Below are positions 36,262-44,719 of a DNA stretch of 64,000 nucleotides, in pieces. How positions within the stretch are numbered: the stretch's first letter is position 1; each line of letters opens with the position of its first letter. The position numbers and the translations under genes were made by a program. Source of the DNA: Actinokineospora globicatena (GTDB lineage Bacteria > Actinomycetota > Actinomycetes > Mycobacteriales > Pseudonocardiaceae); NCBI RefSeq assembly GCF_024171945.1, contig NZ_JAMTCR010000003.1, positions 920,211 to 984,210 of the forward strand, read 5' to 3'. The notes under the pieces are model-generated. The model searched no databases, had not been told where the DNA came from, and saw nothing but the letters and a program-made list of their open reading frames with translations.

Positions 36262-37905
36262 TCATTCGCGCTCCACCGCGGGGTGCCGAATCCAGAGTGA
36301 GCCGTAGGGAGCGACGGTGAGTGTGCCGTCGCGGAAAGGGATAGGGGCTTGGGTGAGGAGGTCGTGGTGCGGGCCATCCGGAAGGGCAAGGGTCGTAGTG
36401 GCTTCGTGGTCGGTGAGGTTGTGGATGGCGGTGATCGAGGTGCCGTCAGCGGTGCAGGTGTGAGCGAAGAGCCCATCGTCGTCGGTCGGCAGCGCGGTGT
36501 GGTCGCCCCAGGCCAGTTCGGGGTACTCGCGGTAGCGCTCGATCAGGAGGCGGATCCAGGACAGCAGCGAGTCAGGATCGTGGCGCTGGTCGGCGACATT
36601 GACCTCGGAAGGGCCGTACGTGCCCGCGGGCGGTGGGGCGGGGAAGGTCGACGGGTCGCCGGTGGAGAAGCCCGCGCCGACACCGGGTTCCCACTGCATC
36701 GGGGTGCGGACAGCGGAGCGGCCCTCCACGGCGAGGTTCTCGCCCATCCCGATTTCCTCGCCGTAGAACAGGACTGGCGTGCCGGGTAGGGAGAACAGCA
36801 GGCTGTAGACCATCTTGATCCGCCGTTGGTCGCCGTCGAGCATCGGGGGCAGGCGACGGCGGAGCCCACGGTCGTAGAGCTGCATGTCCGGTGACGGGCC
36901 GAATGCCGCGAACACCTCGGCTCGTTCGGCGTCGGTGAGCTTGTCCAGGGTCAACTCGTCGTGGTTGCGCACGAACGTCGCCCAATGCGCGTCGCGGGGC
37001 GGCTCCGGGCGCTCGTCCAGAGCCTGGACCAGCGGGGTCGCCGAGCCGCGCGCCAGGCTCAGGTATATCTTCTGCATGCCGACGAAGTCGAAGCACATCG
37101 TCAGCTGGTCGCCGACACCCGCGCCGAAGAACTCCATGGTGTCCTCGTACGGCAGGTTCACCTCGCCCAGCAGCACCGCGTCACTGGCGCGTCGGGAGAT
37201 GAACGCGCGCAGGTCCACCAGGTAGTCGTGCGGGTCGGGCAGGGTGGCGGCGTCGGGGCTGCCCTCGGTCTCGAGGAGGAACGGCACCGCGTCCACCCGG
37301 AAGCCGGACAGGCCCAGTTCCAGCCAGAACCCCATGATCCGCGCCATCTCGTCGCGGACCGCCGGGTGGGCGACGTCGAGGTCGGGCTGGTGCTTGTAGA
37401 ACCGGTGCAGGTAGTACTGCTCGGTCTTCTCGTCGTACTCCCAGAGGCTGGTTTCCTTGTCCGGGAAGACAACGCCCTTCGGCCCGTCCTCCGGTGGCTC
37501 GTCGCGCCACACGTACCAGTCGCGGTAGGGCGAGTCGCGGCTCTCCCGCGCCGATTGGAACCACGGGTGTTGGTCGGAGGTGTGGTTGACGACCAGGTCG
37601 GCGATGACCCGCATGCCCCGGTCCCGTGCCGTGCGCACGAACTCCACGAAGTCGCCGAGGGTGCCCAGGCGCGGGTCGACCGAGTAGTAGTCGGTGATGT
37701 CGTAGCCGTCGTCACGGTCGGGGGACGGCAGGAACGGCATGAGCCAGAGGCAGGTCACGCCGAGGCGCTCGAAGTGGTCCATCCGTTGCGTCAGGCCGAG
37801 GAAGTCGCCGCACCCGTCGCCGTCGCCGTCCTGGAAGGTCTCCACGTCCAGGCAGTAGACGACCGCGTTCTTCCACCACAGGTCCGATGTCTTGGTCAGT
37901 CGCAC
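36262..37905 (-). CDS. GH13 alpha-glucosidase / trehalose-synthase-like protein
   Basis: 547 residues from the GTG at 37905, with GGGGGA just upstream. The (beta/alpha)8 barrel motifs are complete: DLVVNHTSDQHPWF (region I), GFRVDAVPFL (region II, nucleophile Asp), VLLGEVNLP (region III, acid Glu) and FVRNHDEL (region IV). The opening WWKNAVVYCLDVETFQDGDGDGCGDF resembles trehalose synthase and maltosyl-type GH13_16 enzymes, and the C-terminal beta domain ends APYGSLWIRHP. It lacks the fused maltokinase. The gene overlaps the stop of the LLM oxidoreductase gene by 10 nt, so the two are co-translated. A role in glucan or trehalose metabolism is likely. Confidence 0.88.
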   Translation of the reverse strand: MRLTKTSDLWWKNAVVYCLDVETFQDGDGDGCGDFLGLTQRMDHFERLGVTCLWLMPFLPSPDRDDGYDITDYYSVDPRLGTLGDFVEFVRTARDRGMRVIADLVVNHTSDQHPWFQSARESRDSPYRDWYVWRDEPPEDGPKGVVFPDKETSLWEYDEKTEQYYLHRFYKHQPDLDVAHPAVRDEMARIMGFWLELGLSGFRVDAVPFLLETEGSPDAATLPDPHDYLVDLRAFISRRASDAVLLGEVNLPYEDTMEFFGAGVGDQLTMCFDFVGMQKIYLSLARGSATPLVQALDERPEPPRDAHWATFVRNHDELTLDKLTDAERAEVFAAFGPSPDMQLYDRGLRRRLPPMLDGDQRRIKMVYSLLFSLPGTPVLFYGEEIGMGENLAVEGRSAVRTPMQWEPGVGAGFSTGDPSTFPAPPPAGTYGPSEVNVADQRHDPDSLLSWIRLLIERYREYPELAWGDHTALPTDDDGLFAHTCTADGTSITAIHNLTDHEATTTLALPDGPHHDLLTQAPIPFRDGTLTVAPYGSLWIRHPAVERE

Positions 37906-38852
37906 AGTTCCCCCAGCACCCTCGCGCCGAACGCGTCGATGAACGCGTCCTGCTCGGTGCCGACGTGGTGCAGCTGGATCAGGTCGAACCCGAGGTCGGC
38001 GTACTCGCGCAGCCAGGCGGTGTGCTGCCCGAGGTCCGCGGAGACGTTGACCGAGGCGCGCACCTGCTCGGGGGTCACGAACCGGGAGATCTCGTCGAAG
38101 TGGGCCGGGAGGAGGTCCCAGCAGACCGGCGGCGGGAACACGTTGCCGCGCCACTGCTCGTGCGCGACCGCCAACGCCTCGTCCTCCGATGGCGCCCAGC
38201 TCAGGTGCACCTGCAGCGCGAGCTGACCACGCCCGCCCGCGTCGCGGTAAGCGTCCACCATGGACCGCAGGTGCTCGACGGGCGCGTTGATGGTGATCAG
38301 GCCGTCCGCCCACTCCGCGCACCACCGCGCCGTCTCGACGCTGACCGCCGCGCCGAAGAGCTTCGGGGACGTGTCCGGCAGGGTCCACAGGCGGGCGCGG
38401 TCGACCTTCACCAGCCCGTCGTGCGAGACCTCCTCACCGGCGAACAACGCCCGGATGATGTCGACGCACTCGCGCAGCCGCGCCGTCCGCACGTCCTTGC
38501 GCGGCCACACGTCACCGGTGATGTGCTCGTTGGACGCCTCACCGGTGCCCAGCGCCGCCCACAGCCTGCCCGGGTACATGGCACTGAGCGTGGCCATGGC
38601 CTGAGCGGTGATCGCCGGGTGGTAGCGCTGACCGGGGGCCGTCACCACCCCGAACCCGAGCGACGTCGCCTGCAGCGCCGCACCCAACCAGGACCAGGCG
38701 AAACCCGACTCCCCCTGCGCCGAGGTCCACGGCGCGAAGTGGTCGGAGGACATCGCCGCGCCGAACCCAGCCTCCTCCGCCCGCCGCACAGCGTCCAGCA
38801 GCCGCGCCGGGTGTATCTGCTCGTGGGACGCGTGTAATCCGTAGACCGCCAT
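37896..38852 (-). CDS. LLM-class flavin-dependent oxidoreductase (TIGR03885-like)
   Basis: 318 residues. Luciferase-like TIM barrel: YGLHASHEQIHPARLLDAVRRAEEAGF at the start, SDHFAPW, LGFGVVTAPGQRYHPA, LSAMYPGRLWAALGTGEASNEHITGD and a C-terminal LGFDLIQLHHVG. The whole family uses FMN or F420. This subgroup, annotated as a probable non-F420 flavin enzyme, is often found beside an amylase-type gene as here (recollection). The substrate is unknown. It is the first gene of a pair with the GH13 enzyme. Confidence 0.85.
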   Translation of the reverse strand: MAVYGLHASHEQIHPARLLDAVRRAEEAGFGAAMSSDHFAPWTSAQGESGFAWSWLGAALQATSLGFGVVTAPGQRYHPAITAQAMATLSAMYPGRLWAALGTGEASNEHITGDVWPRKDVRTARLRECVDIIRALFAGEEVSHDGLVKVDRARLWTLPDTSPKLFGAAVSVETARWCAEWADGLITINAPVEHLRSMVDAYRDAGGRGQLALQVHLSWAPSEDEALAVAHEQWRGNVFPPPVCWDLLPAHFDEISRFVTPEQVRASVNVSADLGQHTAWLREYADLGFDLIQLHHVGTEQDAFIDAFGARVLGELCD

Positions 38853-38989
38853 GCACGGTACCTACCCACCCCGGGCAAATCCGACACCAGGGACTACAGC
38901 GCCATCCGACCACGACGTCCACCGGGAACGCGTGCAGGGCACCGTCCTAGAGCCCGCGCTCGTGAACCAGATCAACGCGTCCCGTCCAT

Positions 38990-39553
38990 CTAACAGCCCG
39001 TGGAAGCGACCACCACGTCGTCGCCTCCGACGTCCCGATCCTGTGTCGGCTCAAGCCTCGAGCACGCCACCCGTCTGGACCGCGTCGACCTCCACCTGCT
39101 TGAGCCGCGCGACATCTTGTTCCGTGGTTGGTTGGCACCGGGTCGTCGACCTGTCGTCACCACCAGGAGCCCGGCCACCGCGATGAGGAAGAACGGAGAT
39201 GGTCCCAATAGGACTCCGGCGACCAGGCCCCACCCGATCAACACCCACCCGATCACTGCGGGTACCCGTACCCCGAGGCGCCCCAAGTGCCAGATCAGCC
39301 CGCCCAGCAACACCAGCGGTGCCGAGAACCCGCCCGGCCCGGACCAGAACGTCGCCGTCTCCGCCGACGGCTCCGCCCCGTCCAAGAAGGGCACCACCGA
39401 CCACAGTCCGTCCCGCACCCACCCGCTGACGCTGGGCCACGCCACAACCGGCACCAGTGCGGCGTGCCCGATGCCGAGCACCACCAAGATCCCACTGGCG
39501 ACCAAGAGGCCTCGGGCGGGCGAGGTCCGATCGGCTGTCACCGGCTCAGCCAT
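38990..39553 (-). CDS. small integral membrane protein, DUF6463-like
   Basis: 187 residues from the ATG at 39553 (MAEPVTADRTSP). Four hydrophobic segments: GLLVASGILVVLGIGHAALV, GGFSAPLVLLGGLIWHLG, PAVIGWVLIGWGLVAGVLL and FFLIAVAGLLVVTTG. The helix-1 motif GIGHAALV and the alternating pattern fit DUF6463 proteins. The last 50 residues are Arg/Ser-rich and may be an unusual extension. The start overlaps the DUF2867 gene stop, and the pair faces the TetR gene across a perfect palindrome. Confidence 0.65.
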   Translation of the reverse strand: MAEPVTADRTSPARGLLVASGILVVLGIGHAALVPVVAWPSVSGWVRDGLWSVVPFLDGAEPSAETATFWSGPGGFSAPLVLLGGLIWHLGRLGVRVPAVIGWVLIGWGLVAGVLLGPSPFFLIAVAGLLVVTTGRRPGANQPRNKMSRGSSRWRSTRSRRVACSRLEPTQDRDVGGDDVVVASTGC

Positions 39554-40113
39554 GCTCGCTCCCACTGCCGGGTCATCGCCGGGTAGACCACCAGGTATCG
39601 GAACGGGGCGATGGCGGCCATGTAGGCGCGACCCCACCACCCGTTGGGCTTGACCAGCACCGCCATCCGCAACTCGTACTCGCCATCCGGCCGCCGGGCC
39701 CAGCCCAGGTGCATCACCGTGTGCACGGTCTTGTTCGCGAGCTCACGCGCGCACTCGCAGTCGAGTTCGTAGACCGCTTTCAGTGGCATCGACGCGCTGT
39801 CCGGCCCGCGCGGCGCCTCCCGCAGATCGCCGGGCAACCGGTCCCTCAGCGAGGTGACCCGGCCACCGACGCTGTGGACCTCCCGGTCCCAGCCGAACAG
39901 CTCACCGAGTCTCCATCGCGCCTTGAACAGCATCCGCGCCAAGAACGGCTGGTCGTCGCCCAGGGAGCGCAACGCCGCCAGCATCGGCTGGAAGTCGTCG
40001 GGACCGGCTCCGGGCGTGCGGAACGCCCAGACGTCCTCGACCCGGAAATCAGCGGTCATCTCGTGGATCCGCCACGGCAGCGCCGCGTGGTCGGCTGTGT
40101 CGAGTCGCGTCAT
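39538..40113 (-). CDS. DUF2867 domain protein
   Basis: 191 residues from the ATG at 40113. A GTG at 40122 is rejected because it would leave no space for a ribosome site next to the operator. The family pattern is clear: LPWRIHEMTADFRVEDVWAF, LFKARWRLGELFGWD, and the C-terminal MAVLVKPNGWWGRAYMAAIAPFRYLVVYPAM. DUF2867 proteins have a SRPBCC-like fold of unknown function. The gene is adjacent and divergent to a TetR regulator and is probably its target. Confidence 0.85.
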   Translation of the reverse strand: MTRLDTADHAALPWRIHEMTADFRVEDVWAFRTPGAGPDDFQPMLAALRSLGDDQPFLARMLFKARWRLGELFGWDREVHSVGGRVTSLRDRLPGDLREAPRGPDSASMPLKAVYELDCECARELANKTVHTVMHLGWARRPDGEYELRMAVLVKPNGWWGRAYMAAIAPFRYLVVYPAMTRQWERAWLSR

Positions 40114-40123
40114 CGCCCCCACT

Positions 40124-40145
40124 TTCTATGTTGACCAACATAGAA
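40124..40145. promoter_or_regulatory. TetR operator: perfect 22-bp palindrome
   Basis: TTCTATGTTG (40124-40133) and CAACATAGAA (40136-40145) are perfectly inverted with a 2-bp centre. The site starts 11 bp from the DUF2867 start codon and ends 37 bp before the TetR start, so a bound repressor could block both divergent promoters. Confidence 0.8.
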
Positions 40146-40182
40146 GATGCTAGCTAGCAGTCAACAGGTAGACTGGCCGCTT

Positions 40183-40773
40183 GTGACACGAGCCACGCGC
40201 CGCGCCGAGATGACCCAGGAGAGCCGCAGGCTGCTGGTCGAGGCCGCCACCGCCCTGTTCGCCGAGCGCGGCTACCGGCGGACCACCTTCGAGGACATCG
40301 CCACCCGCTCCGGTGTCAGCCGGGGCTCCATCCCGTGGCACTTCGGCAGCAAGGAAGGCCTGCTCGCGGCCGTGGTGGACGACCTCGTCGTCCGGCTCAC
40401 CGCCGCGGCGGGCGCCCTCGACCCCGGCACGGTCGACCAGGTCCTCGACACCCTCATCGCGTTCACCCGGGCCCCGTCGACCGGCCTGTTCGCCAAGCTC
40501 ATGGTCGAGGCGGACGACCCGGGATCAGCTCTGCGCGAGGTGTACGCCAGCCTGCACGACGCGCTCCGCGCCCAGACCCGCGCGTGGGTCGCCCGGCTCC
40601 CACTGCCCGACGGCGTCAGCGCCGAGGAGTTGGGCACCGTGCTGTTGGGCACCGTGATCGGCATCCACCAGCAGTGGCGCGTCGCGCCCGGGGCCGTAGA
40701 CCTCGACCGCACGTACTCGACGCTCGCAGCCTTGCTGCGTTCGGCGGGCATCACAGCCCCCGTGGACCGGTAA
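40183..40773 (+). CDS. TetR/AcrR-family transcriptional regulator
   Basis: 196 residues from the GTG at 40183; an ATG at 40210 is an alternative. The DNA-binding domain RRLLVEAATALFAERGYRRTTFEDIATRSGVSRGSIPWHFGSKEGLLAAVV (about 13-63) is canonical. The C-terminal ligand domain ends LDRTYSTLAALLRSAG. It should repress itself and the divergent DUF2867-DUF6463 operon through the palindrome at 40124-40145. The ligand is unknown. Confidence 0.92.
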   Translation: MTRATRRAEMTQESRRLLVEAATALFAERGYRRTTFEDIATRSGVSRGSIPWHFGSKEGLLAAVVDDLVVRLTAAAGALDPGTVDQVLDTLIAFTRAPSTGLFAKLMVEADDPGSALREVYASLHDALRAQTRAWVARLPLPDGVSAEELGTVLLGTVIGIHQQWRVAPGAVDLDRTYSTLAALLRSAGITAPVDR

Positions 40774-40856
40774 CCCAGTCGGGTGGCCAGGAGGCGTCGG
40801 GCCGCTAGCCGCTGTCCCTCCTCAGCGCTGCCATCGACGTTCGCACTCGGCTCATC

Positions 40857-41456
40857 TCACCCTCGTTCACCCACGTCGTTACGGATGATAACTTGCAGAC
40901 GAGCCAGACCATCGCGAATGCGAGTTTTCACTGTGCCGATCGGAGTGGACAAGAAAGAGGCAACCTCGCTATAGGACATGGTAGTGAAATAGGCCAAGAC
41001 AATCGATTCGCGCTGGATCCAGGTAATTTCACCTAACGCTCGCAGCAATACACGCTGGTCCGCTCGACTGGTGACGTAGTCAATTACGGGATCGTCTGAT
41101 GCAGAACTCCGGTCGCGGAGACACAAGCTCTCATATTGACACTCTCTCTGCAACCCGGCTTGAGCACGACGAATCCGATCCACCGCGCGGTGACGAGCGA
41201 TCGCGACGATCCAGGACAGCGCACGCCCTCTTCGAGGATCGAAACGGCCCGCGTCCCGCCAAATTTCAAGGAAGACCTCTTGAACGACATCCTCGGCGTG
41301 CGTGGCGTCTTTCAGAACCGCGCCGACTACGGCACCTACGCGAGGTGCGGTCGCTCGGTAGAGGTGATTGAAAGCGGTAACGTCACCAGCGGCCGTTTGG
41401 TGCAGCCAATCGACGAGACATGCAGACTCAGCAGTGTCCTGCGATAACCTCCCCAT
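40857..41456 (-). CDS. ECF RNA polymerase sigma factor, SigK-like, no adjacent anti-sigma
   Basis: 199 residues, ATG at 41456 with GGAGT 8 nt upstream. Region 2 is NHLYRATAPRVGAVVG through DVVQEVFLEIWRDAGRFDPRRGRALSWIVAIARHRAVDRIRR. Region 4 is QRESIVLAYFTTMSYSEVASFLSTPIGTVKTRIRDGLARL. The layout matches the SigK/ECF19-type sigma factors, which usually have an RskA-like membrane anti-sigma gene next door; none is present. Base composition falls visibly here (many A/T third positions), unlike all flanking genes, which suggests recent acquisition. Confidence 0.92.
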   Translation of the reverse strand: MGRLSQDTAESACLVDWLHQTAAGDVTAFNHLYRATAPRVGAVVGAVLKDATHAEDVVQEVFLEIWRDAGRFDPRRGRALSWIVAIARHRAVDRIRRAQAGLQRECQYESLCLRDRSSASDDPVIDYVTSRADQRVLLRALGEITWIQRESIVLAYFTTMSYSEVASFLSTPIGTVKTRIRDGLARLQVIIRNDVGERG

Positions 41457-41584
41457 CCCCGCAACTCCTTCTCATTTGCGCAATGGATCTGCAGATGCCT
41501 CGTGCGCTGGGTCGCACCAGCAGCGATCGTGACGATTGACAGGCGCCGGTCTTCCTTGCAGCAGTCGTCACGGACCGCCGGGGC

Positions 41585-42562
41585 CTACGGCAGAGCCGCT
41601 TCGATGGCGTTGGCGGTGTTGTTGTGGCCGTTGGTGTCGGGGCGGACCATGGCCCAGCGGCCCGCATGGTCCACGACGCCCTCGACCCAGTTGCCGTTGT
41701 CGGATTGGCAGACGTCGTGGTCGGCACTGGTCGGGTAGAGGTCGATGAACCGGATGCCTTGTCGGGCCGCGCTGTCGGCGATGACCTGGTTCATCTGCTC
41801 GACGACCTGGGTGCGTAGCCAGGCGAGGTCGGGATAGCTCACGGTGCCGAAGTGGCGCAGGCCCGCCGGGGTGAAGCCGTGGTCGCAGGTGGTGGGGTCG
41901 GTGGGGAAGATCGTCGGGTAGCCCACGGCCAGGATGGTGGCGCGGGGAGCGGCCGCGCGGATCATGGCGAGCATGCCGTCGTACTCGGCCGCCGGCAACG
42001 ACAGCCGGTCGGTGATGGTGGGGATGCCGTCCCAGCCGAAGCTGAAGTAGTCCGTGCAGGGGTGGTCGGTGGCCGGGTCGGCCCACTCGCCCAACTGCAG
42101 GCAGGCGAACACCAACTCGACGAAGCCGAGGGTGTTCCCGCCGACCCCCACCGTCACCAGGTCCGTGTCGGCGGTGACGGCGTCGAGTTGACGCGGCACG
42201 GGCGGGAACGGGAAGACGGGGTCAAACACCTCGAAGAACGGGATGAGGTGACCGGGCGGGAACCGCGGCAGGTAGGTGACGTTCGCGACCGACGCCCCCG
42301 CGCAACTGACGTTGGTCAACTCGTAGCGGCCGGAAAGGCGTGTCCGCAACACCTCCGGATACGACCCCGACGTCCGACCACACCCATCACGCGCACCACC
42401 GATCAGAAGCTCGGTACCCGCCGCGTCGATGCCACCTGCGGTGTAGGCGTCACCCAACGCCACCCAACGCAACGGTTCCGCTTGCTGTGCTTGCGCAGCA
42501 GGCGCCCAGGCTCCCATCACCGCGACCGCCGCCAGCACCGCCCCGAAACGAAGACCTCTCAT
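41585..42562 (-). CDS. secreted SGNH/GDSL-family hydrolase homologue lacking the catalytic Ser
   Basis: 325 residues from the ATG at 42562, with GGAG 5 nt upstream; a GTG 6 nt earlier is possible. A signal peptide spans residues 1-25 (hydrophobic AVLAAVAVMGAWAPAA, cleavage near AQA/Q). Block I reads WVALGDAYTAGG, so the GDS serine is Ala39 (codon GCC). Block II has SCAGAS, block III GVGGNTLGF, and the C-terminal DTNGHNNTANAI supplies the Asp/His block V. The family includes extracellular lipases and esterases; with the serine replaced, ordinary hydrolysis is not expected. It lies upstream of the ECF sigma gene on the same strand, 128 bp apart. Confidence 0.85.
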   Translation of the reverse strand: MRGLRFGAVLAAVAVMGAWAPAAQAQQAEPLRWVALGDAYTAGGIDAAGTELLIGGARDGCGRTSGSYPEVLRTRLSGRYELTNVSCAGASVANVTYLPRFPPGHLIPFFEVFDPVFPFPPVPRQLDAVTADTDLVTVGVGGNTLGFVELVFACLQLGEWADPATDHPCTDYFSFGWDGIPTITDRLSLPAAEYDGMLAMIRAAAPRATILAVGYPTIFPTDPTTCDHGFTPAGLRHFGTVSYPDLAWLRTQVVEQMNQVIADSAARQGIRFIDLYPTSADHDVCQSDNGNWVEGVVDHAGRWAMVRPDTNGHNNTANAIEAALP

Positions 42563-42834
42563 CGCCACTCCATTCGCCGTGGACTGTCATTTCCTTTGAA
42601 TCTGCGTCGTCGAGTGGTACCTGACCCGATACACCCCAGGCGTTCAGCGCCGTTGTCCACACTTATCGGCGAATACCGCGCAGTAGCGACGCGCTGAGCG
42701 ACCGACCCCAGGGTCGGGTTACCCGTATGCGTGTCCGCCACCTCACGCCGAATCGTGCTCACGCAGGCCGCGGAAGATCCTCATGGGAACCGCAGCCCGT
42801 GTTCCACCAGTGATCGACTGGCGGGCCCGGTATC

Positions 42835-42874
42835 GGGGACTCTGCGGCACTCGGCCTCGCACCGCAGAGTCCCC
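42835..42874 (-). terminator. hairpin with 13-bp perfect stem
   Basis: GGGGACTCTGCGG (42835-42847) pairs perfectly with CCGCAGAGTCCCC (42862-42874), 14-nt loop. It is the first of two back-to-back hairpins downstream of the minus-strand remnant and GST genes. Confidence 0.7.
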
Positions 42875-42877
42875 ACC

Positions 42878-42907
42878 GGTCACGGGTCGCCATCCAGACC
42901 CGTGACC
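42878..42907 (-). terminator. second tandem hairpin, 10-bp perfect stem
   Basis: GGTCACGGGT (42878-42887) pairs with ACCCGTGACC (42898-42907), 10-nt loop. It starts 3 bp after the first hairpin; tandem terminators are likely. Confidence 0.65.
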
Positions 42908-43072
42908 CGCCGAGAGAGCGACCCGCACCGGCGATCCGGCGTCATATCGGATCTACACCGTCCCGCCTAGCTCCTCCGACATAGACCTTTCTAGTCCGTC
43001 GTGACGAGGATCGCGAGCCGCGACACCCTTTTGGGTGGCACCAGAGGGTGAAGACAGTCAGAAGCGTTGCGT

Positions 43073-43361
43073 TTACGTTGCGGGGCGTAGCGATGGCGTT
43101 GACACCAGGCAGTCCTCGTCGGACACGTCCTTGTGGGCGCGCGATCCCGGGAAGCCGCAGAGCTCGGCGGTCGCACCGCGGCTCACGGGAACCGTCCCGC
43201 ACACGGGCCCCAGCACCTTCTCGGCGTTCCGCCATCCCAGGACAAGGACCTCGACGACAGGGCGCTCGTGGTCGTACCGGCGACGCAGCAGGAGCAGGCC
43301 ATGAGAAGATCTCGCGCACGGTGTCGATCGGTCCTTTGTGGACATCTAGCTCGCCTTGCAC
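43073..43361 (-). pseudogene. possible remnant of a minus-strand gene with a frameshift
   Basis: One frame gives a protein-like start (GELDVHKGPIDTVREIF) from about 43356. After a frame change near 43300 another frame with strong G/C third-position bias continues (RRRYDHERPVVEVLVLGWRN, then VCGTVPVSRGATAELCGFPG) to a stop at 43073. I do not recognise the family. The hairpins 165-240 bp further downstream would suit its terminator. Confidence 0.3.
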
Positions 43362-43527
43362 GAGGCCGTCGAACTCGCCGGGACGAGTGGCGACTCACCC
43401 GAAGGGCCACCCGACTCACCCGCGACGACGGCCCGGCCTCTCACCGCACCTGACCAGCGTGGCAACCACCCGGTATGCACAGTGGACAATTCGAGGCAGC
43501 CGCCGTCGATTCGCGGGAAGAGTCCTG

Positions 43528-44556
43528 TTAGGACAGTGGGGTGTGCGCGGGGTCCACGGGCTCGCGGGGCGGGCCGGGTGGGGTGCCGTCACCGAAGGGC
43601 CTACCGCCGAGGGTGTCGCGGCCGTGGGGGGTCAGCCAGGTGGACAGGTCCGGGCCCTTGGGGATGATGCCGGTCGGGTTGATGTCCTTGTGCACGAAGT
43701 AGTAGTGCTCCTTGATCTGCGCGAAGTCGACGGTGTCGCCGAAGCCGGGGGTCTGGAACAGGTCTCTGGCGTACGCCCAGATCGCGGGCAGCTCGGTCAG
43801 GCGGGAGCGGTTGCACTTGAAGTGGCCGTGGTACACCGGGTCCCAGCGGACCAGGGTGGTGAACAGCCGGATGTCGGACTCGGTGATCGTGTCGCCGACC
43901 AGGTAGCGGCGGGTCGTCAGCCGCTCCTCCAGCCAGTCGATGGCCGCCCACAGCCGGTCGTACGCGGCGTCGTAGGCCTCCTGGGTGCCCGCGAAGCCGC
44001 ACTCGTAGACGCCGTTGTTCACGTCGGTGAACACCCGCTGGTTGACCTCGTCCATCTCCGCGCGGTGCGCCTCGGGCCACAGGTCCGGCGCTCCCTGGCG
44101 GTGGTACTCACGCCACTGGGTCGACAGGTCCTGGGTGATCTGCGCGAAGTCGTTGGTGGCCACCGCGCCGGTGGTCGTGTCGACGATCGCGGGGACGGTG
44201 ATGCCGCGCGGGTACTCGGGGTCGCGCTTGAAGTACGCCTCCTGCAGGCGCTCGATGCCCAGCACCGGGTCGCGGCCGCCCGGGTCGAGGTCGAAGGTCC
44301 ACGAGCGCGGGTCGTGCGTGGGGCCGGGCAGGCCGAGGGACAACACGTCCTCCAGCCCCAACAGCCGCCGGACGATGATGGCGCGGTTGGCCCAGGGGCA
44401 GGCCCGCGCGGCGACCAGGCGGTAGCGGCCCGGCTCGACCGGGAAGCCGTCCGCGCCGTCCCGCGTGACCCGGGTGGTGATGTATTTCGAGTCGCGGGTG
44501 AACGCCTCGCCCTCGACGGAGTACTTGCCGCCCTGGCTGTGCTCGGGGTTCGTCAC
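43528..44556 (-). CDS. glutathione S-transferase family, Xi/ECM4 class (glutathionyl-hydroquinone reductase-like)
   Basis: 342 residues from the GTG at 44556 (V/M-TNPEHSQGGKYSVEGEAF); the upstream open frame is antisense shadow. The Xi-class signature Cys lies in ARACPWANRA with the CPW motif, followed by PTHDPRSWTFDLDPGG, TVPAIVDTTTGAVATNDF and the helical domain EERLTTRRYLVGDTITESDIRLFTTLVRWDPVYHGHFKCN. These enzymes reduce glutathionyl-hydroquinones. Most actinomycetes use mycothiol instead of glutathione, so the physiological thiol is uncertain. Divergent from the DDN-type gene. Confidence 0.92.
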   Translation of the reverse strand: MTNPEHSQGGKYSVEGEAFTRDSKYITTRVTRDGADGFPVEPGRYRLVAARACPWANRAIIVRRLLGLEDVLSLGLPGPTHDPRSWTFDLDPGGRDPVLGIERLQEAYFKRDPEYPRGITVPAIVDTTTGAVATNDFAQITQDLSTQWREYHRQGAPDLWPEAHRAEMDEVNQRVFTDVNNGVYECGFAGTQEAYDAAYDRLWAAIDWLEERLTTRRYLVGDTITESDIRLFTTLVRWDPVYHGHFKCNRSRLTELPAIWAYARDLFQTPGFGDTVDFAQIKEHYYFVHKDINPTGIIPKGPDLSTWLTPHGRDTLGGRPFGDGTPPGPPREPVDPAHTPLS

Positions 44557-44719
44557 GCCGCAGAGCCTACGCGGGACCGGTTCGGCAGGCAGGTCCCCGC
44601 GGCGGGCGAGGCGAGGTCCGGATGGTGATCCGCCGGTGGCGCGCGGCGGGGAAACGCGTATCTTCGCGGATCGGCGCGTAGTGCTCCAGCGCTCGAACCC
44701 CACCGAAGGGACAGCCGGG

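Larger units (their letters stand above)
42569..43527. other. about 960 bp without an intact gene
   Basis: The interval between the GDSL-like and GST-like genes (both minus strand) contains a short CCGACCC/GGGTCGG dyad (42702-42717), two perfect hairpins at 42835-42907 and a probable gene remnant at 43073-43361. No tRNA, IS end or full reading frame was found. Confidence 0.6.
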
